This document shows, one piece after another, positions 54,796-64,000 of a DNA stretch of 64,000 bases. The stretch covers positions 9,976,501 to 10,040,500 of the forward strand of contig JAWHQI010000074.1 of the NCBI GenBank assembly GCA_033032865.1, in the 5' to 3' direction. The translations under genes were made by a program, and so were the position numbers. The notes below the pieces were generated by a model, which made no database searches, was not told the DNA's origin, and saw nothing but the letters and a program-made list of their open reading frames with translations. The first letter of the stretch is position 1, and each line of letters opens with the position of its first letter. The DNA is from Dactylorhiza incarnata. Taxonomy: Eukaryota; Streptophyta; Magnoliopsida; Asparagales; Orchidaceae.

Positions 54796-56902
54796 TGTAA
54801 CACCCTGCCAGTACAAATAATATAATAGTAGGTCCGGCCGGGACCCCACGCCATACTATATACACTAACTAGGCATTAAAAGGTGATAATCAGAAAAGAA
54901 CAACAACTACACGAGAGCATATAAAGCGTAAGCGGAAGCATTTGATTTAAACATCATTTAGAATTGTCCACCATCCCAGGAATGAAATAAATAGAGTTAC
55001 GGCCTTAAGGCCTTACATTTAACAAATGTACAGAAAATCTCAAAACATACTTCGGCACGCAGGCCGGCAATACATTTAAGCAGAAAAGAGGCTGGCCTCA
55101 AGGGCCAACACAGCAAAAGGACAACCACCCACTATTTCCAGCTAGGCTCACTTGCTCCTGCATAAGAACATTTCACCAAGAGGTGGCAAATAAAGCAACG
55201 GCCAGCACAGCTAACCAAATTATAACGACCCCACCCCTTTCTCGGGGTGGCGGGGCTTCTTCCCTGCAAATAAGCCGTACTAGCAACATATAATAATATA
55301 AGGAAAGTCAAAACTACACAAGGTGAGGTTTCAAGCACAATGAATCTTCTAGGTTGAGCATCAAAGAAAAAGGGAACCTAGGCATGCACATGATGTTGGT
55401 TGGGTTCACCCGAAGGTTCCCCACAACCGCCTAAGCAACCGCATGAGGCTAACATAACATCAATTCATCATAAACACTCCACCCTAAGGACATAGCCTTA
55501 AGTGGGGGGAAAAAGAGCCTTTGGTCGGTCTAGGTAAGACACCTTCCACGACCTCTCCCATGATCACACGTCTTACATGAGGTTTGGACCTCTCACCGAT
55601 CGGCATGGAAACGGGTTCAGTTCAGCTTTACCCGTGCTCTAGCCGTCGCGATCTATCGCACGACGCAGGTACGGCTTCCCCTCGGCCCGTAAGGGTTTAG
55701 CACATCAAGTGCCCACAAAATTAAGCTACGCATCTAATCCTTTCACATGGACTTAGACTTCGCAAATAACAACCAAGAAGGAGGTACACGACCACTCCTC
55801 TTCAAATCTAGTGGCGAAGGCTTGCATTCAACCACCCAAGCAAGGGGCTTTCGTTAGGCTCTCAAAAGGCACCTAAAACTCAAGTCCCGCAACATAATAG
55901 AAGATCTCATGGAGACATTCTCCGACACGCATTCTAGTCTTAACCTAAGTGCAATGTCGTAATCCAAGCATCACCGATTTGGGCTCACGGCCACGAATAG
56001 GCTTCACACAAAATGCCTAAATCCGCACGACTACCGGATTTCTAAATGCAATATGCCGGGGACGGACATAATCGACCCGGAGTTCCGATGAACTGGAGGA
56101 AATCCTACACTTCACCCATTTGGTGAAAGGGATTCCTCAAGCAGGCATAGAAAAAGGAACGAGAGGACAAAACACGTCCTAAGACCGGGAGGAAGAATCG
56201 TTACGCTTGGAGCTTTCTTCTTTGCCATAGGTCTGAGATTTCACTCGGATAGAAAGTTTCGCAACGGCCTACACTTTCCAGATCTGAAAATGGCTCGCGA
56301 ATCGGAGCTCCGAAGCTCCGGCAATGGCAGAAGACGACTCCTTCTTCTTCCTCTCTGTCGCTGTTTTTCTCTCGGCTTCCGTCTTTTCATGCTTGAAGAA
56401 GATAAGGGTTATCAGTTAAAGGGAGCCTATAAATAGCCCTCTGGACAAACCCTAAAATAACCCAGAAATAAATCCCAACCTTTGGATTTAAAGATCTGGA
56501 TCTGACGGCCGTAAAAAGAGAGTCACGGGCCTGCTATATTGCAAATCACGGATTCTGCCTGCGTTCGATGAATGTCGAACCGCGTTCGACGAATGTCGAA
56601 CGGCATTCGACAAATTTCAGTAAAGCTGCGCTCGACAAATGACAGTAAAACTGCGTTCGACGAATTGCTGAAATGCTGCGCTCGACGAATATCGAACGAT
56701 GTTCGACGAATGTCGAACGACGTTCGACGAATTTCAGTAAAGCTGCTAAAACAGATTCGGCTGTAAAATAGGGGAAATTCGTCTATATCATATAGTCGAA
56801 TTAGCCTATAGCCTTTAGCCGAATTTATCCTATAACCGAATTTTCAAGCCTTTAGCCGAATTAGCCTATAGCTCACAGCACACCAAGTTTTGGGGTGTTA
56901 CA
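54796..56902 (-). repeat. Element E 5' LTR (2107 bp)
   Basis: Pair of 38649-40707, with numerous substitutions and a longer GTTCGACGAA array (56562-56745). Confidence 0.92.
56562..56745. promoter_or_regulatory. Expanded U3 array of GTTCGACGAA motifs
   Basis: The same motif as at 40412-40552, with extra GAATGTCGAAC/GTTCGACGAA units accounting for much of the LTR length difference. Confidence 0.8.
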
Positions 56903-57314
56903 CTTGTAACTTAGCGATTCGTGAGAACTAGGGACTAGCGAGACCTAGAGACTTGTGAGACCTAGAAACTTGTGAGACCTGAGCTCTATGGTCCCCACTT
57001 GCTCGCCTCCCTTTATCATGGACTAGGGGAAGCTCTCCATCTGAGATTCAACAAGTGCATTAGGCCAGCACCCTGGTCGCGAGCCGCACCATCATGCATG
57101 CTCACCAACATCTATGCGAGAGCGAGTTGGAGGGGGCAAATGGTCGGTGCAAGACCAACTCGGCTCACCCCTTTCCCCTATTTTATGTTGGAATTTCTTC
57201 TCATCCCGCCCCTTACGTATTCTAGAAGATCTTCCTACCCTACCAACCTTCAAGAGCCTGGTCAGCGGGTTCATTTCTGGGGATCTTTTAGTATAATTTT
57301 ACGACCGGTCACTT
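56903..57314 (-). other. Tat fragment, non-coding part right of element E
   Basis: Begins with the second CTTGT duplication, then repeated (A/G)ACTTGTGAGACCTAGA units (about 56950-56985) that match the flank at 38600-38648. The rest has no gene I can support. Confidence 0.5.
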
Positions 57315-58060
57315 GAGTGGTTAACCTGCCCCGCCGACTTGTGAGAGCCCGATCGACGAAACCTACTCAAGGGTCTTTTCATTATCATTACTTCCTGCCT
57401 CCTATGCGGTCAACCTGCCCCACTGACTTGTGAGAGCTCGATCCGCGGAACCTACTCTGGTGTCTCTCATCATAGTTTCTACCTGCCTCCTGAGTGGTCA
57501 ACCTGTCGCGCCGTCTTGTGAGAGCCCGATTGGCGGAACCTACTCAGGGGTCTTTCATCATAATTTCTAACTACCTCCTGAGTGGTCAACCCGCCCCGTC
57601 AGCTTGTGAGACCCTGGTCGGCCGAACCTACTCAGGGCTTCCTGAGTGGTCAACCTGCCCCGCAGGCTTGTGAGGGCCCGGTCGGCGGAACCTACTCAGG
57701 GGTCTCTCATCACAATTTCTACCTGCCTCTCGAGTGGTCAACCTGCCCCGCCGACTTGTGAGAGCCCGATCGGCGGAACTTACTCAGGGGTCTTTCATCA
57801 TAATTTCTACCTGCCTCCTGAGTGGTCAACCTGCCCCGCTAGCTTATGGGATCCCGATCGGCGGAACCTACTCAGGTGTCTTTCATCACAATTTCTACCT
57901 GCCTCCTGAGTGGTCAACCTGTCCCGCCGGCTTATGAGAGCCCGGTCGGTGGAACCTACTCAGGGGTCTTTCATCAATATTTCTACATGCCTCCTGAGTG
58001 GTTAACCTACCCCGCCGACTTTTGAGAGCCCATCCAGCAGAACCTACTCAGGGGTGGTCT
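57315..58060. repeat. Tandem repeat, nine units of about 88 bp
   Basis: Units start with (G)AGTGGTCAACCTGCCCCGCC at about 57315, 57403, 57492, 57580, 57641, 57732, 57820, 57908 and 57996. Spacing is 88-91 bp except one truncated 61-bp unit. Each contains GGAACCTACTCAGGGG and a TTTCATCATAATTTCTACC tail. Open frames across it are repeat artefacts. Confidence 0.92.
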
Positions 58061-58324
58061 ATAATTATCTCTTTTTACCTTACTAATTAACTATAGAATT
58101 TTTTTAGCTTATGGAGACCCCCCTCCCTCTGATGGGGTAGAGGTCTTTGCGTGTTCAAATGAATTTATGACATACACATTTATTATCAACTAGGAATAAA
58201 AATGTTTCAATTCATCGCCACTCCAGATGTTGCTAAGGGGGATACCGTCAACATGCTGAAGGCGGTACCCTCCCGACTTCACCACTTCTAAGATTACATA
58301 GGGACCCTCCCAATTGGGGTTGAG
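58061..58324 (-). other. Tat fragment between repeat and integrase
   Basis: AT-rich link, then GTCAACATGCTGAAGGCGG-type sequence probably belonging to the end of the integrase gene; no separate gene seen. Confidence 0.45.
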
Positions 58325-58926
58325 CTACCCGAATGACGCCGACCTTCCCACTGCGTCGAACTTTTTAAGGACAAGGTCCCCATTCGTGAAGTGTTCACTT
58401 CGAATGTGCTTGTCGAAGTACCTTGCCATCCCGCGCTTGATCTCCTCCTGGCGAATGGTTGCTAGGTCCCGAAGCTCCTCCACGAGGTCAAGCAAGAGTT
58501 GTTCTTCCTCATTTTCGACCCGCCATTTGTCATCTCCTTCCCCTGCGACCACCACTCAAGGGGACCTGATCCCGAACTCCACCGACAACACGACCTCAGA
58601 TACATGTGAGAGTTTACAAGGGGTTTCCCCTGTGGCCATGTTGGGGGTGGTTCTCAAGGCCCAAAGGATGGAGGGCATCTGTTCCACCCAGCTGCCCTTT
58701 AGGTTCTCCACCTTCTTCTTTAGCAGGTTCACTATGATCTTGTTTGCTACTTCTACCTGCCCGCTACTCGGAGGGTGATGGACAGACGCGAAGCGGAGGT
58801 CAATGACCAACTGGCTGCAGAAGCAGATAAGCTCCTCGCTAGAGAACTACGACCCGTTGTCCGTGACTATGGCCAGGGGCGGTCCATGTTGACATATTAT
58901 TTCCCCCCTAAATGAAGTTCTGCAAC
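58325..58926 (-). pseudogene. pol: Tat-lineage integrase, core and C-terminal part
   Basis: On minus from 58926, the frame shows an integrase core segment (AIVTDNGS, stop, FSSEELICFCSQL), then FASVHHPPSSGQVEVANKIIVNLLKKK with the third catalytic glutamate position. ILWALRTTPNMATGETPCKLSHV and a 1-bp shift or stop near 58556 follow, then EEVRDLATIR-like sequence (LVEELRDLATIRQEEIKRGMARYFDKH) and GDLVLKKF. The ANK..LLKKK and RTTP..TGETP patterns are typical of Tat/Athila-type integrases rather than the chromoviral ones in A, C, D and E. Stops show that it is dead. Element F interrupts it at 58927. Confidence 0.82.
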
Positions 58927-60080
58927 TGATGAATGAAACTATATCCGCAAATGATAACGACAAGTGTACCGTATCGAATATAGTATAGGTTACAAAAACC
59001 AAGGTCGTATTAGACTCGGGGCAGTTGAGTACTCTTACTTCAAGAAAATCTCTATTATTCCATCAATTAAAACTTTGGGTTGGTTTTGCAAAATGAAAAT
59101 AAGAAAATAAGAAGGAAGAATAGAATGAGAAAATAAAACTATTTTATTGATTGAGACAAAAGAAATTACAAACTATGAAAAGGAAATTACAACTATCAAA
59201 TTGAAAACTACAAGTTGCATAACGAAAGAGGATTACAAGAACTACTAAAACATGAAAATAAAACATAAAATGGAAGTTCTTATCCTAAAAATCGGTCCCT
59301 GATGTTCTGGAGAAGCACCCTTTAAATAGGCAAAAATTTGATGTTACATGCCCTTGGTCACTCCCGTGACCAAGGGCGTGTAAGGAGCATGATCGATGTT
59401 GGTGCGGAGAGGGCGCGTTCTGGCTTCAATGCAGTCATTTCGGGCGCGTCACGCCCTAGGTCACGCCCGTGACCTGGGGCGTGTAATATTTAAATGTGTT
59501 GTTGGCGGGAAATCTTTGGCGGGAAGGCGCGCGGGGCGAGTCACGCCCGTGACTGGATGTCACGCCCAATGGTCACGCCCGTGACCTGGGGCGTGTAACT
59601 TTAAATGACATGGCAGGCGTGCTGGCAGCTAGTGGCGGGGTCTCGGCCGTGACTTGGATGTCACGCCCATGGTAACGCCCGTGACCTGGGGTGTGTACTT
59701 GAACATTCGTCGAACTCTCGCCTGTTCGTCGATCTCCTGAATTTTTGTCGAACGTAGCAGCCAGGGTCACGCCCTTGGTCACGCCCATGACCTAGGGCGT
59801 GTACTTGGCGAATTCTTCACGGAACGAGCCCTGGTGGTGGAATTGGGTCTAGAACACATCTAGGCTGTCACGCCCCATGGTTATGCCCATGACCATGGGC
59901 GTGTACTTTGAAATTTTTCTCAAAAGTGCCCAGGAAATCTGAAAAACATAAAACAAGCTTACATTAGTTAAAGAAATAAAAAGGAATGAATTAGATTAAA
60001 TAATTCATGCTATTTATTCAAATTCATTATAAAATATCAATTGAAATATAATAAAGGATGAGTACAAAAAGTACTCATCA
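58927..60080 (-). repeat. Element F 3' LTR (1154 bp)
   Basis: Matches 63160-64000 closely over the visible part. It has a U3 array of GGTCACGCCCGTGACC palindromes (59350-59900). Confidence 0.9.
59350..59900. promoter_or_regulatory. U3 array of GTCACGCCCGTGAC palindromes in element F
   Basis: Several near-perfect 14-16 bp palindromes in a larger inverted context (CACGCCC...GGGCGTGTA). An embedded ATTCGTCGAACTCTCG segment has the element E motif. Repeated in the right LTR from 63575. Confidence 0.82.
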
Positions 60081-60099
60081 AACACCCTCATACTTGAGC
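60081..60099 (-). other. Element F polypurine tract
   Basis: Minus-strand GCTCAAGTATGAGGGTGTT directly before the 3' LTR, comparable to AAGTCTGGGGGTG in element B. Confidence 0.65.
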
Positions 60100-61424
60100 T
60101 TTTGCTATTCCAGAGCAAAAGAGTGAGGAAAGAATTACAAGTCATCGATATTATTTTTAATTGACTAAAATTTTATTAAACCAAGAATAAGTCAAAAGCA
60201 AATTTTAGGAATTCAAGAATTAAGTTATAAATTATGTTGATAATTTAAAAAGAGAAATTTGTTTAGCTAACTACTTCTCAAGATAACTATTTAGCAATCG
60301 AAATTATAGAAATTTTCAAACAAAATTAGATTGAAATTATAAATACTCTAACATAAAAGAATCTTAAGGAAAAAACACCTACCAAAATATTGCTCTCTTA
60401 ATAATTTAGTTTAGGACTAAAAACAATGAAATTGGCTTGGGATGGGTTTAAATGAAATGGCAAAAATGAAGACAAAGGATATGAAGAGGTTTTTGATTGG
60501 GGTGATGAATTTTATCCTCTCAACCCTTTTTTTTAGTATATGTAATACCAGAGAATGATAGACTATTATCCTATCATTTCCACGACATATACACATTTTT
60601 TCTCTCTTCATTTTTTATTTTTGGGTTACATATGTTTACCAGAGAATAAAGAACTAACATCTCCTTATTCACATGACATATGATCTAACAATAGGGGAAA
60701 AAAATACATATGTTTACCAAGGATAAAGAAATACTTCTAGTTTATAAATTAAACTATTTTGAGAGCAAAATTTGAGTGGAATGAAATTTTCTAAGATCTT
60801 AAGGTTAGAAGCGAAAATAATAAAAAATCTAGAGATGTTTAGCCAATTTACCACAAAGTGAAGCTATTTAAAATTAAACGGAGAAGTAGTGCTAAATTAA
60901 TTCTCTAATCGAATTAAAAACATAAAGTGTTTCTTAAAACTAAATTACTTCAAATTTAGATTTAACAAATTCTGATAAAATAAAATATTAGCTAAATTAA
61001 AAATATAGGAATACTTATAATCTGACCTCAAACTAAATTTTTAGAACATTAAAAACAACAAGGCTAGGCGTATTTTTTATTATTTTGTTTTTATAAATAT
61101 TATTTCTTGGACTTCCCGAGGGCTACCCGGTGAAGGGTTCGCAAGGTACTAGGAGCTGTGATGAGAGTTCAAACCCAAAGCGCCCTTTCCAAGAAATTAG
61201 ATTTTTATAATTTTAAAAAAAATTCTTTATAAAAAAAAAATACAGGGAATGCGAAGCTACACCCCCATACTTAAAATTAAACATTGTCCCCAATGTTTAA
61301 AACTAAGTATGAAGAATACTTGAAAGAAAAACTTTTAAAAGAAAAATACATAAAATTAAAGATAAGCAAGGGGTGCCTCCCAAGAGCGCTTTCTTTTTCC
61401 CGTCTTTAAGCTAGACGGTTAGTG
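60100..61424 (-). other. Element F 3' untranslated region
   Basis: AT-rich, no coding sequence. It holds repeated ACATATGTTTACCAGAGAATAAAG-like segments near 60540-60730 (written here as a pattern) and one copy of a 95-bp repeat at 61109-61203. Confidence 0.6.
61109..61203 (-). repeat. 95-bp internal direct repeat of element F, copy 1
   Basis: Contains CTACCCGGTGAAGGGTT and GCAAGGTACTAG. It matches 62941-63034 with moderate divergence. Confidence 0.82.
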
Positions 61425-62060
61425 TTAGTTAAACGGATATATAAATTTACAATGTACTGGCAACTCCCTTAATGCACGTGTAGGTGAATGTGCCGTCATC
61501 TGTTGCCTGGCGACTCCTCCGCTTAACATGTGATTCTTCTTTTGTCTTTGATCTTGAATTGGCAAATCCAAATCACCTATACATACATGAGGTGATTTGA
61601 ATTTATACAGATGAGCGGCATATGGATCGTTAATTCTTTGGGGTAGCAACGACTCATCTTCAACCTGTAAATTATTTGTTTTTAAAGAATCACAAATAAA
61701 TGATTCAGATAATATTTCGCAAGGAGGAGGCGCTTGCGAAAATATAAGATTAAGCTCTGGTTGTTCCTTTTCTAAAATAAAATTTTCTTTTGAAAAATCT
61801 ACTGCGTTACCAAGCGGAATAAAATTTTCGGAAACAAAATTTTCATCAATTTTTGGTTTGATAGAAGAAATTCGCGAATATTCATGACAAAGAAAATAAA
61901 ATTCGGGTGGAGTAGGGGAAGAAACTTGTTCTTCTTCTATTTCATCCGGGGTGCCCATAACTTTAGGAAATTCTTGGTAAAGTAATTTTTCTTCATCTTC
62001 GGTAAAAAAAGTTATGGGATTACATGAAACCACATGTTCCTCCATAACTAAATTGTCCAA
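61425..62060 (-). pseudogene. Element F zinc-knuckle protein, C-terminal part
   Basis: An open minus-strand frame of about 211 codons, acidic and rich in Glu, Ser, Pro and Phe (FTEDEEKLLYQEF, EEEQVSSPTPPEF). It ends HSPTRALRELPVHCKFIYPFN. The end shares PTR-x-L-x-x-L-P-V-H-x-x-F-x-x-P with the end of the element B protein. The ATG at 62060 may not be the real start. Composition and position suggest it is the continuation of the zinc-knuckle frame at 62833, cut off by frameshifts in the duplicated region 62076-62573. Function unknown. Confidence 0.55.
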
Positions 62061-62075
62061 AGATGAAGAAAAAAT

Positions 62076-62573
62076 ACTAGAAGAAATAAAATTTTCCTCT
62101 AAATTTTTGGGGGGAGTATCTATTTGAATCGGCGGACATTCCCTAAAATTAGAGTACGAAGGTTGCGGCGCAAAAGAATATGAACAAGAATTCGGATCAA
62201 AAGATTTATCTTCATCGCTCGGAAAGCTATCCGGGTGACCTTGCCACCATGAATAATCTACTTCGGGGCTAGAAGAAAAATTATTAGAAGCCGAAAAATT
62301 ATTCTCGTGAAAATTAGAAAAAGCACTAGACGAAATAATATTTTCTCTAAATTTTGGGGGAAAGTATCTATTTGGATCTGCGGAATTTCCCCAAAATTAG
62401 AGATAAAAAATTGCGCTGTACAAGAAGAAAAACAAAAGTTTGGATCTAAAGAGCTATCTTCATTGCTCCGAGAACTATCTGGGTGAGCTTGCCACGAGGA
62501 ATAATCTACTTCGGAGCTAGAAGAACAATTATTAAATGCCGAAAGATTATTCTCATTAAAGTTAGAAAAATTA
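62076..62573 (-). repeat. Tandem duplication of a 249-bp coding segment
   Basis: Unit 1 is 62076-62324 and unit 2 is 62325-62573; both contain GGAGTATCTATTTG-like and AATAATCTACTTCGG segments. Small indels put the units in different frames. Confidence 0.85.
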
Positions 62574-62833
62574 TTTTCATCTAAGTTTGAAAAATTATCT
62601 TCATTAAAAGATGAAAAAATATGATCGTAATTATTATAAAAATTATTTGCATAATATTGAGGAAAATTATTTTCATAATAATTATTTTGATAATAAGAAT
62701 GTAAATAACATTCCTCACTTTGATGAGGCGCACCACAATAATGACAACTAAATTGGCGTTCTCGTGCGGCTTGTAAGAGGTAAAGTTGGTTTCGAAGCTC
62801 GGCAACATTAACGGCCAATTCAGATTCTTTCAT
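62258..62833 (-). pseudogene. Element F zinc-knuckle protein, N-terminal part
   Basis: An ATG at 62833 opens a frame of 191 codons. Residues 30-42 form a compact knuckle (CHYCGAPHQSEEC, spacing CX2CX3HX4C), followed by an Asn/Tyr/Phe-rich stretch with NNF and ENNF repeats, then a serine/acidic part. The last roughly 40 residues look like out-of-frame translation after a frameshift. It occupies the gag position after the PBS but has no capsid domain I recognise. Layout matches the element B protein: short N-terminus, knuckle, low-complexity acidic body. Confidence 0.58.
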
Positions 62834-62940
62834 AATAAAAAATAAAAAGGGAACAACCTTTACTCAAATGAATGGAATTTTTTTTAAAATATTTTTATTA
62901 TATATATATATTTTTGAAAAAGCAGGTTAAATTAGTCCCA

Positions 62941-63034
62941 GACTTCCCAAGATCTACCCGGTGAAGGGTTTGCAAGGTACTAGAGGCTGTGATGGGAATT
63001 CAAGCCCGAAGCATCCTTTCCGAGAATTTAGATT
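62941..63034 (-). repeat. 95-bp internal direct repeat of element F, copy 2
   Basis: Lies in the leader between PBS and ORF; the partner is at 61109-61203 on the other side of the ORF. Confidence 0.82.
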
Positions 63035-63135
63035 GCGCTTTTTAAGATTTTTTAAAAAAAAAAATAAAGAGAAGGGGGAGAAGAAAGAGAACGATAAAAT
63101 TAATAAATATTTCTTTTTTCAAAATATCAACCGTG

Positions 63136-63153
63136 TCCCCGGCAACGGCGCCA
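63136..63153 (-). other. Element F primer binding site, tRNA-Asp
   Basis: Minus-strand TGGCGCCGTTGCCGGGGA, identical to the element B site. Confidence 0.88.
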
Positions 63154-63159
63154 AAAACT

Positions 63160-64000
63160 TGATGAACGAAACTATATCCGCAAACGATAATGGCAAGTGT
63201 ACCGTATCGAATGTAGTATAGGTTACAAAAACCAAGGTCGTATTAGACTCGGGGCGGTTGAGTACTCTTACTTCAAGAAAATCTCTATTATTCTATCAAT
63301 TAAAACTTTGGGTTGGTTTTGCAAAAAGAAAATAAGAAAATAAGAAGGAAGAATAGAATGAGAAAATAAAACTATTTTATTGATTGAGACAAAAGAAATT
63401 ACAAACTATGAAAAGGAAATTACAACTATCAAATTGAAAACTACAAGTTGTATAACGAAAGAGGATTACAAGAACTACTAAAACATGAAAATAAAACATA
63501 AAATGGAAGTTCTAATCCTAAAAATTCGTCCCTGAAGTTCTCGAGAAGCTCCCTTTAAATCGGCAGAAATTTGATGTTACACGCCCTTGGTCACGCCCGT
63601 GACCAAGGGCGTGTAAGGAGCATGATCGATGCTAGTGCGGAGAGGGCGCATTCTGGCTTCAATGCAGGCGTTTCGGGCGCGTCACGCCCTAGGTCACGCC
63701 CGTGACCTGGGGCGTGTAATCTTTAAATGTCCTGCTGGCGGGAAATCTTTGGCGGGAAGGCGCGCGGGGCGAGTCACGCCCGTGACTGGATGTCACGCCC
63801 AATGGTCACGCCCGTGACCTGGGGTGTGTAACTTTAAATGACGTGGCAGGCGTGCTGGCAGCTGGTGGCGGGGTCCCGGCCGTGACTTGGATGTCACGCC
63901 CTTGGTCACGCCCGTGACCTGGGGCGTGTACTTGGACATTCGTTGAACTCTCGCCTGTTCGTCGATCTCCTGAATTTTCGTCGAACGCAGCAGCCAGGGT
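63160..64000 (-). repeat. Element F 5' LTR, partial
   Basis: At least 841 bp, matching 58927 onward; the remainder is off-window. Confidence 0.9.

Larger units (their letters stand above)
38649..56902 (-). mobile_element. Element E: Ty3/Gypsy retrotransposon, degraded, hosting element D
   Basis: LTRs are 38649-40707 and 54796-56902, flanked by CTTGT. PBS and PPT set the coding strand to minus. Without element D it is about 9.1 kb. Gag is open; Pol has one frameshift and five in-frame stops. Gag and Pol closely resemble element D, and the U5-side ends of their LTRs are alike, but the U3 parts differ. D and E are therefore sister subfamilies, with D inserted in E's protease region. Confidence 0.92.
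35283..58926 (-). mobile_element. Old Tat-lineage Ty3/Gypsy fragment (outer host of element E)
   Basis: Read on minus from the right, 58926-58325 is an integrase end of the Tat type. A tandem-repeat tract (57315-58060) follows, and then, past element E, an intron-bearing gene on the opposite strand (36403-38374). Pol, repeat-rich 3' region and an antisense extra ORF before the 3' LTR is the arrangement known for Tat elements such as Grande, RIRE2 and Retand. Neither LTR is identified. The left end abuts the Copia LTR, which may have inserted into it. Confidence 0.65.
58927..64000 (-). mobile_element. Element F: non-autonomous LTR retrotransposon with tRNA-Asp primer site, cut by window end
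   Basis: Left LTR is 58927-60080; the right LTR starts at 63160 and runs past 64000. Both start TGATGAA on plus, and the left one ends ACTCATCA, giving inverted ends as in element B. The PBS matches tRNA-Asp on minus. The 3.08 kb interior encodes a zinc-knuckle protein in pieces and no pol domains. It inserted into the Tat integrase. Confidence 0.88.

Noticed and set aside
57646..57937. Open frames across the 88-bp repeat
   Set aside because: Repeat periodicity explains the open frame; repeat units are not a protein family I recognise.
57315..58060. CRISPR-like periodic array
   Set aside because: Units are contiguous diverged tandem copies without unique spacers, in a plant retrotransposon.
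61109..61203. tRNA-like look of the element F repeat (GTTCAAACCC near a T-loop-like position)
   Set aside because: No cloverleaf, anticodon arm or A box can be drawn.

Overview
The window is repeat DNA from a flowering-plant nuclear genome; I see no host gene, rRNA, tRNA gene or CRISPR array. Every long reading frame I recognise belongs to an LTR retrotransposon, and the primer sites (tRNA-Met-like, tRNA-Asp), chromovirus-type integrase tails, Sirevirus-type Copia layout and Tat-type antisense gene are plant-typical. Species cannot be named from this.

Layout. Eight LTR elements, or parts of them, are nested. (1) A degraded Copia element of Sirevirus type (plus strand) runs from before base 1 to 35282. 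It is split by three insertions: element A (Gypsy, minus, 1238-10740, TSD ACTTT), element B (non-autonomous, tRNA-Asp primer, plus, 13815-20092, TSD CCATC) and element C (Gypsy, Tekay/Del-like, plus, 23779-34339, TSD GTTAC/GTTGC). (2) An old Tat-lineage Gypsy fragment (minus) occupies 35283-38648 and 56903-58926, with an intron-bearing antisense gene, a tandem-repeat tract and an integrase remnant. It is split by element E (Gypsy, minus, 38649-56902, TSD CTTGT). E is itself split by element D (Gypsy, plus, 44074-53196, TSD ACGAA), the youngest insertion. (3) Element F (non-autonomous, tRNA-Asp primer, minus) starts at 58927 inside the Tat integrase and runs off the right edge.

How the genes work. 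In C, D and E, Gag and Pol are separated by a 78-83 nt stretch that looks like an intron at one shared codon: unspliced RNA would end at Gag and spliced RNA would read on into protease-RT-RNase H-integrase. The lengths 78, 83 and 81 each bring that element's own frames into register. B and F carry no pol. Each instead has a small zinc-knuckle protein with a shared C-terminal motif, so they presumably move with enzymes from other elements.

Most unusual signals: the gag/pol intron; three leader hairpins with an invariant 12-nt loop and changing stems in A and C; U3 palindrome arrays shared between unrelated families (B with D, E with F); and the orphan zinc-knuckle proteins of B and F. Boundaries come from reading LTR ends and target-site duplications by eye; no alignment or database search was run.
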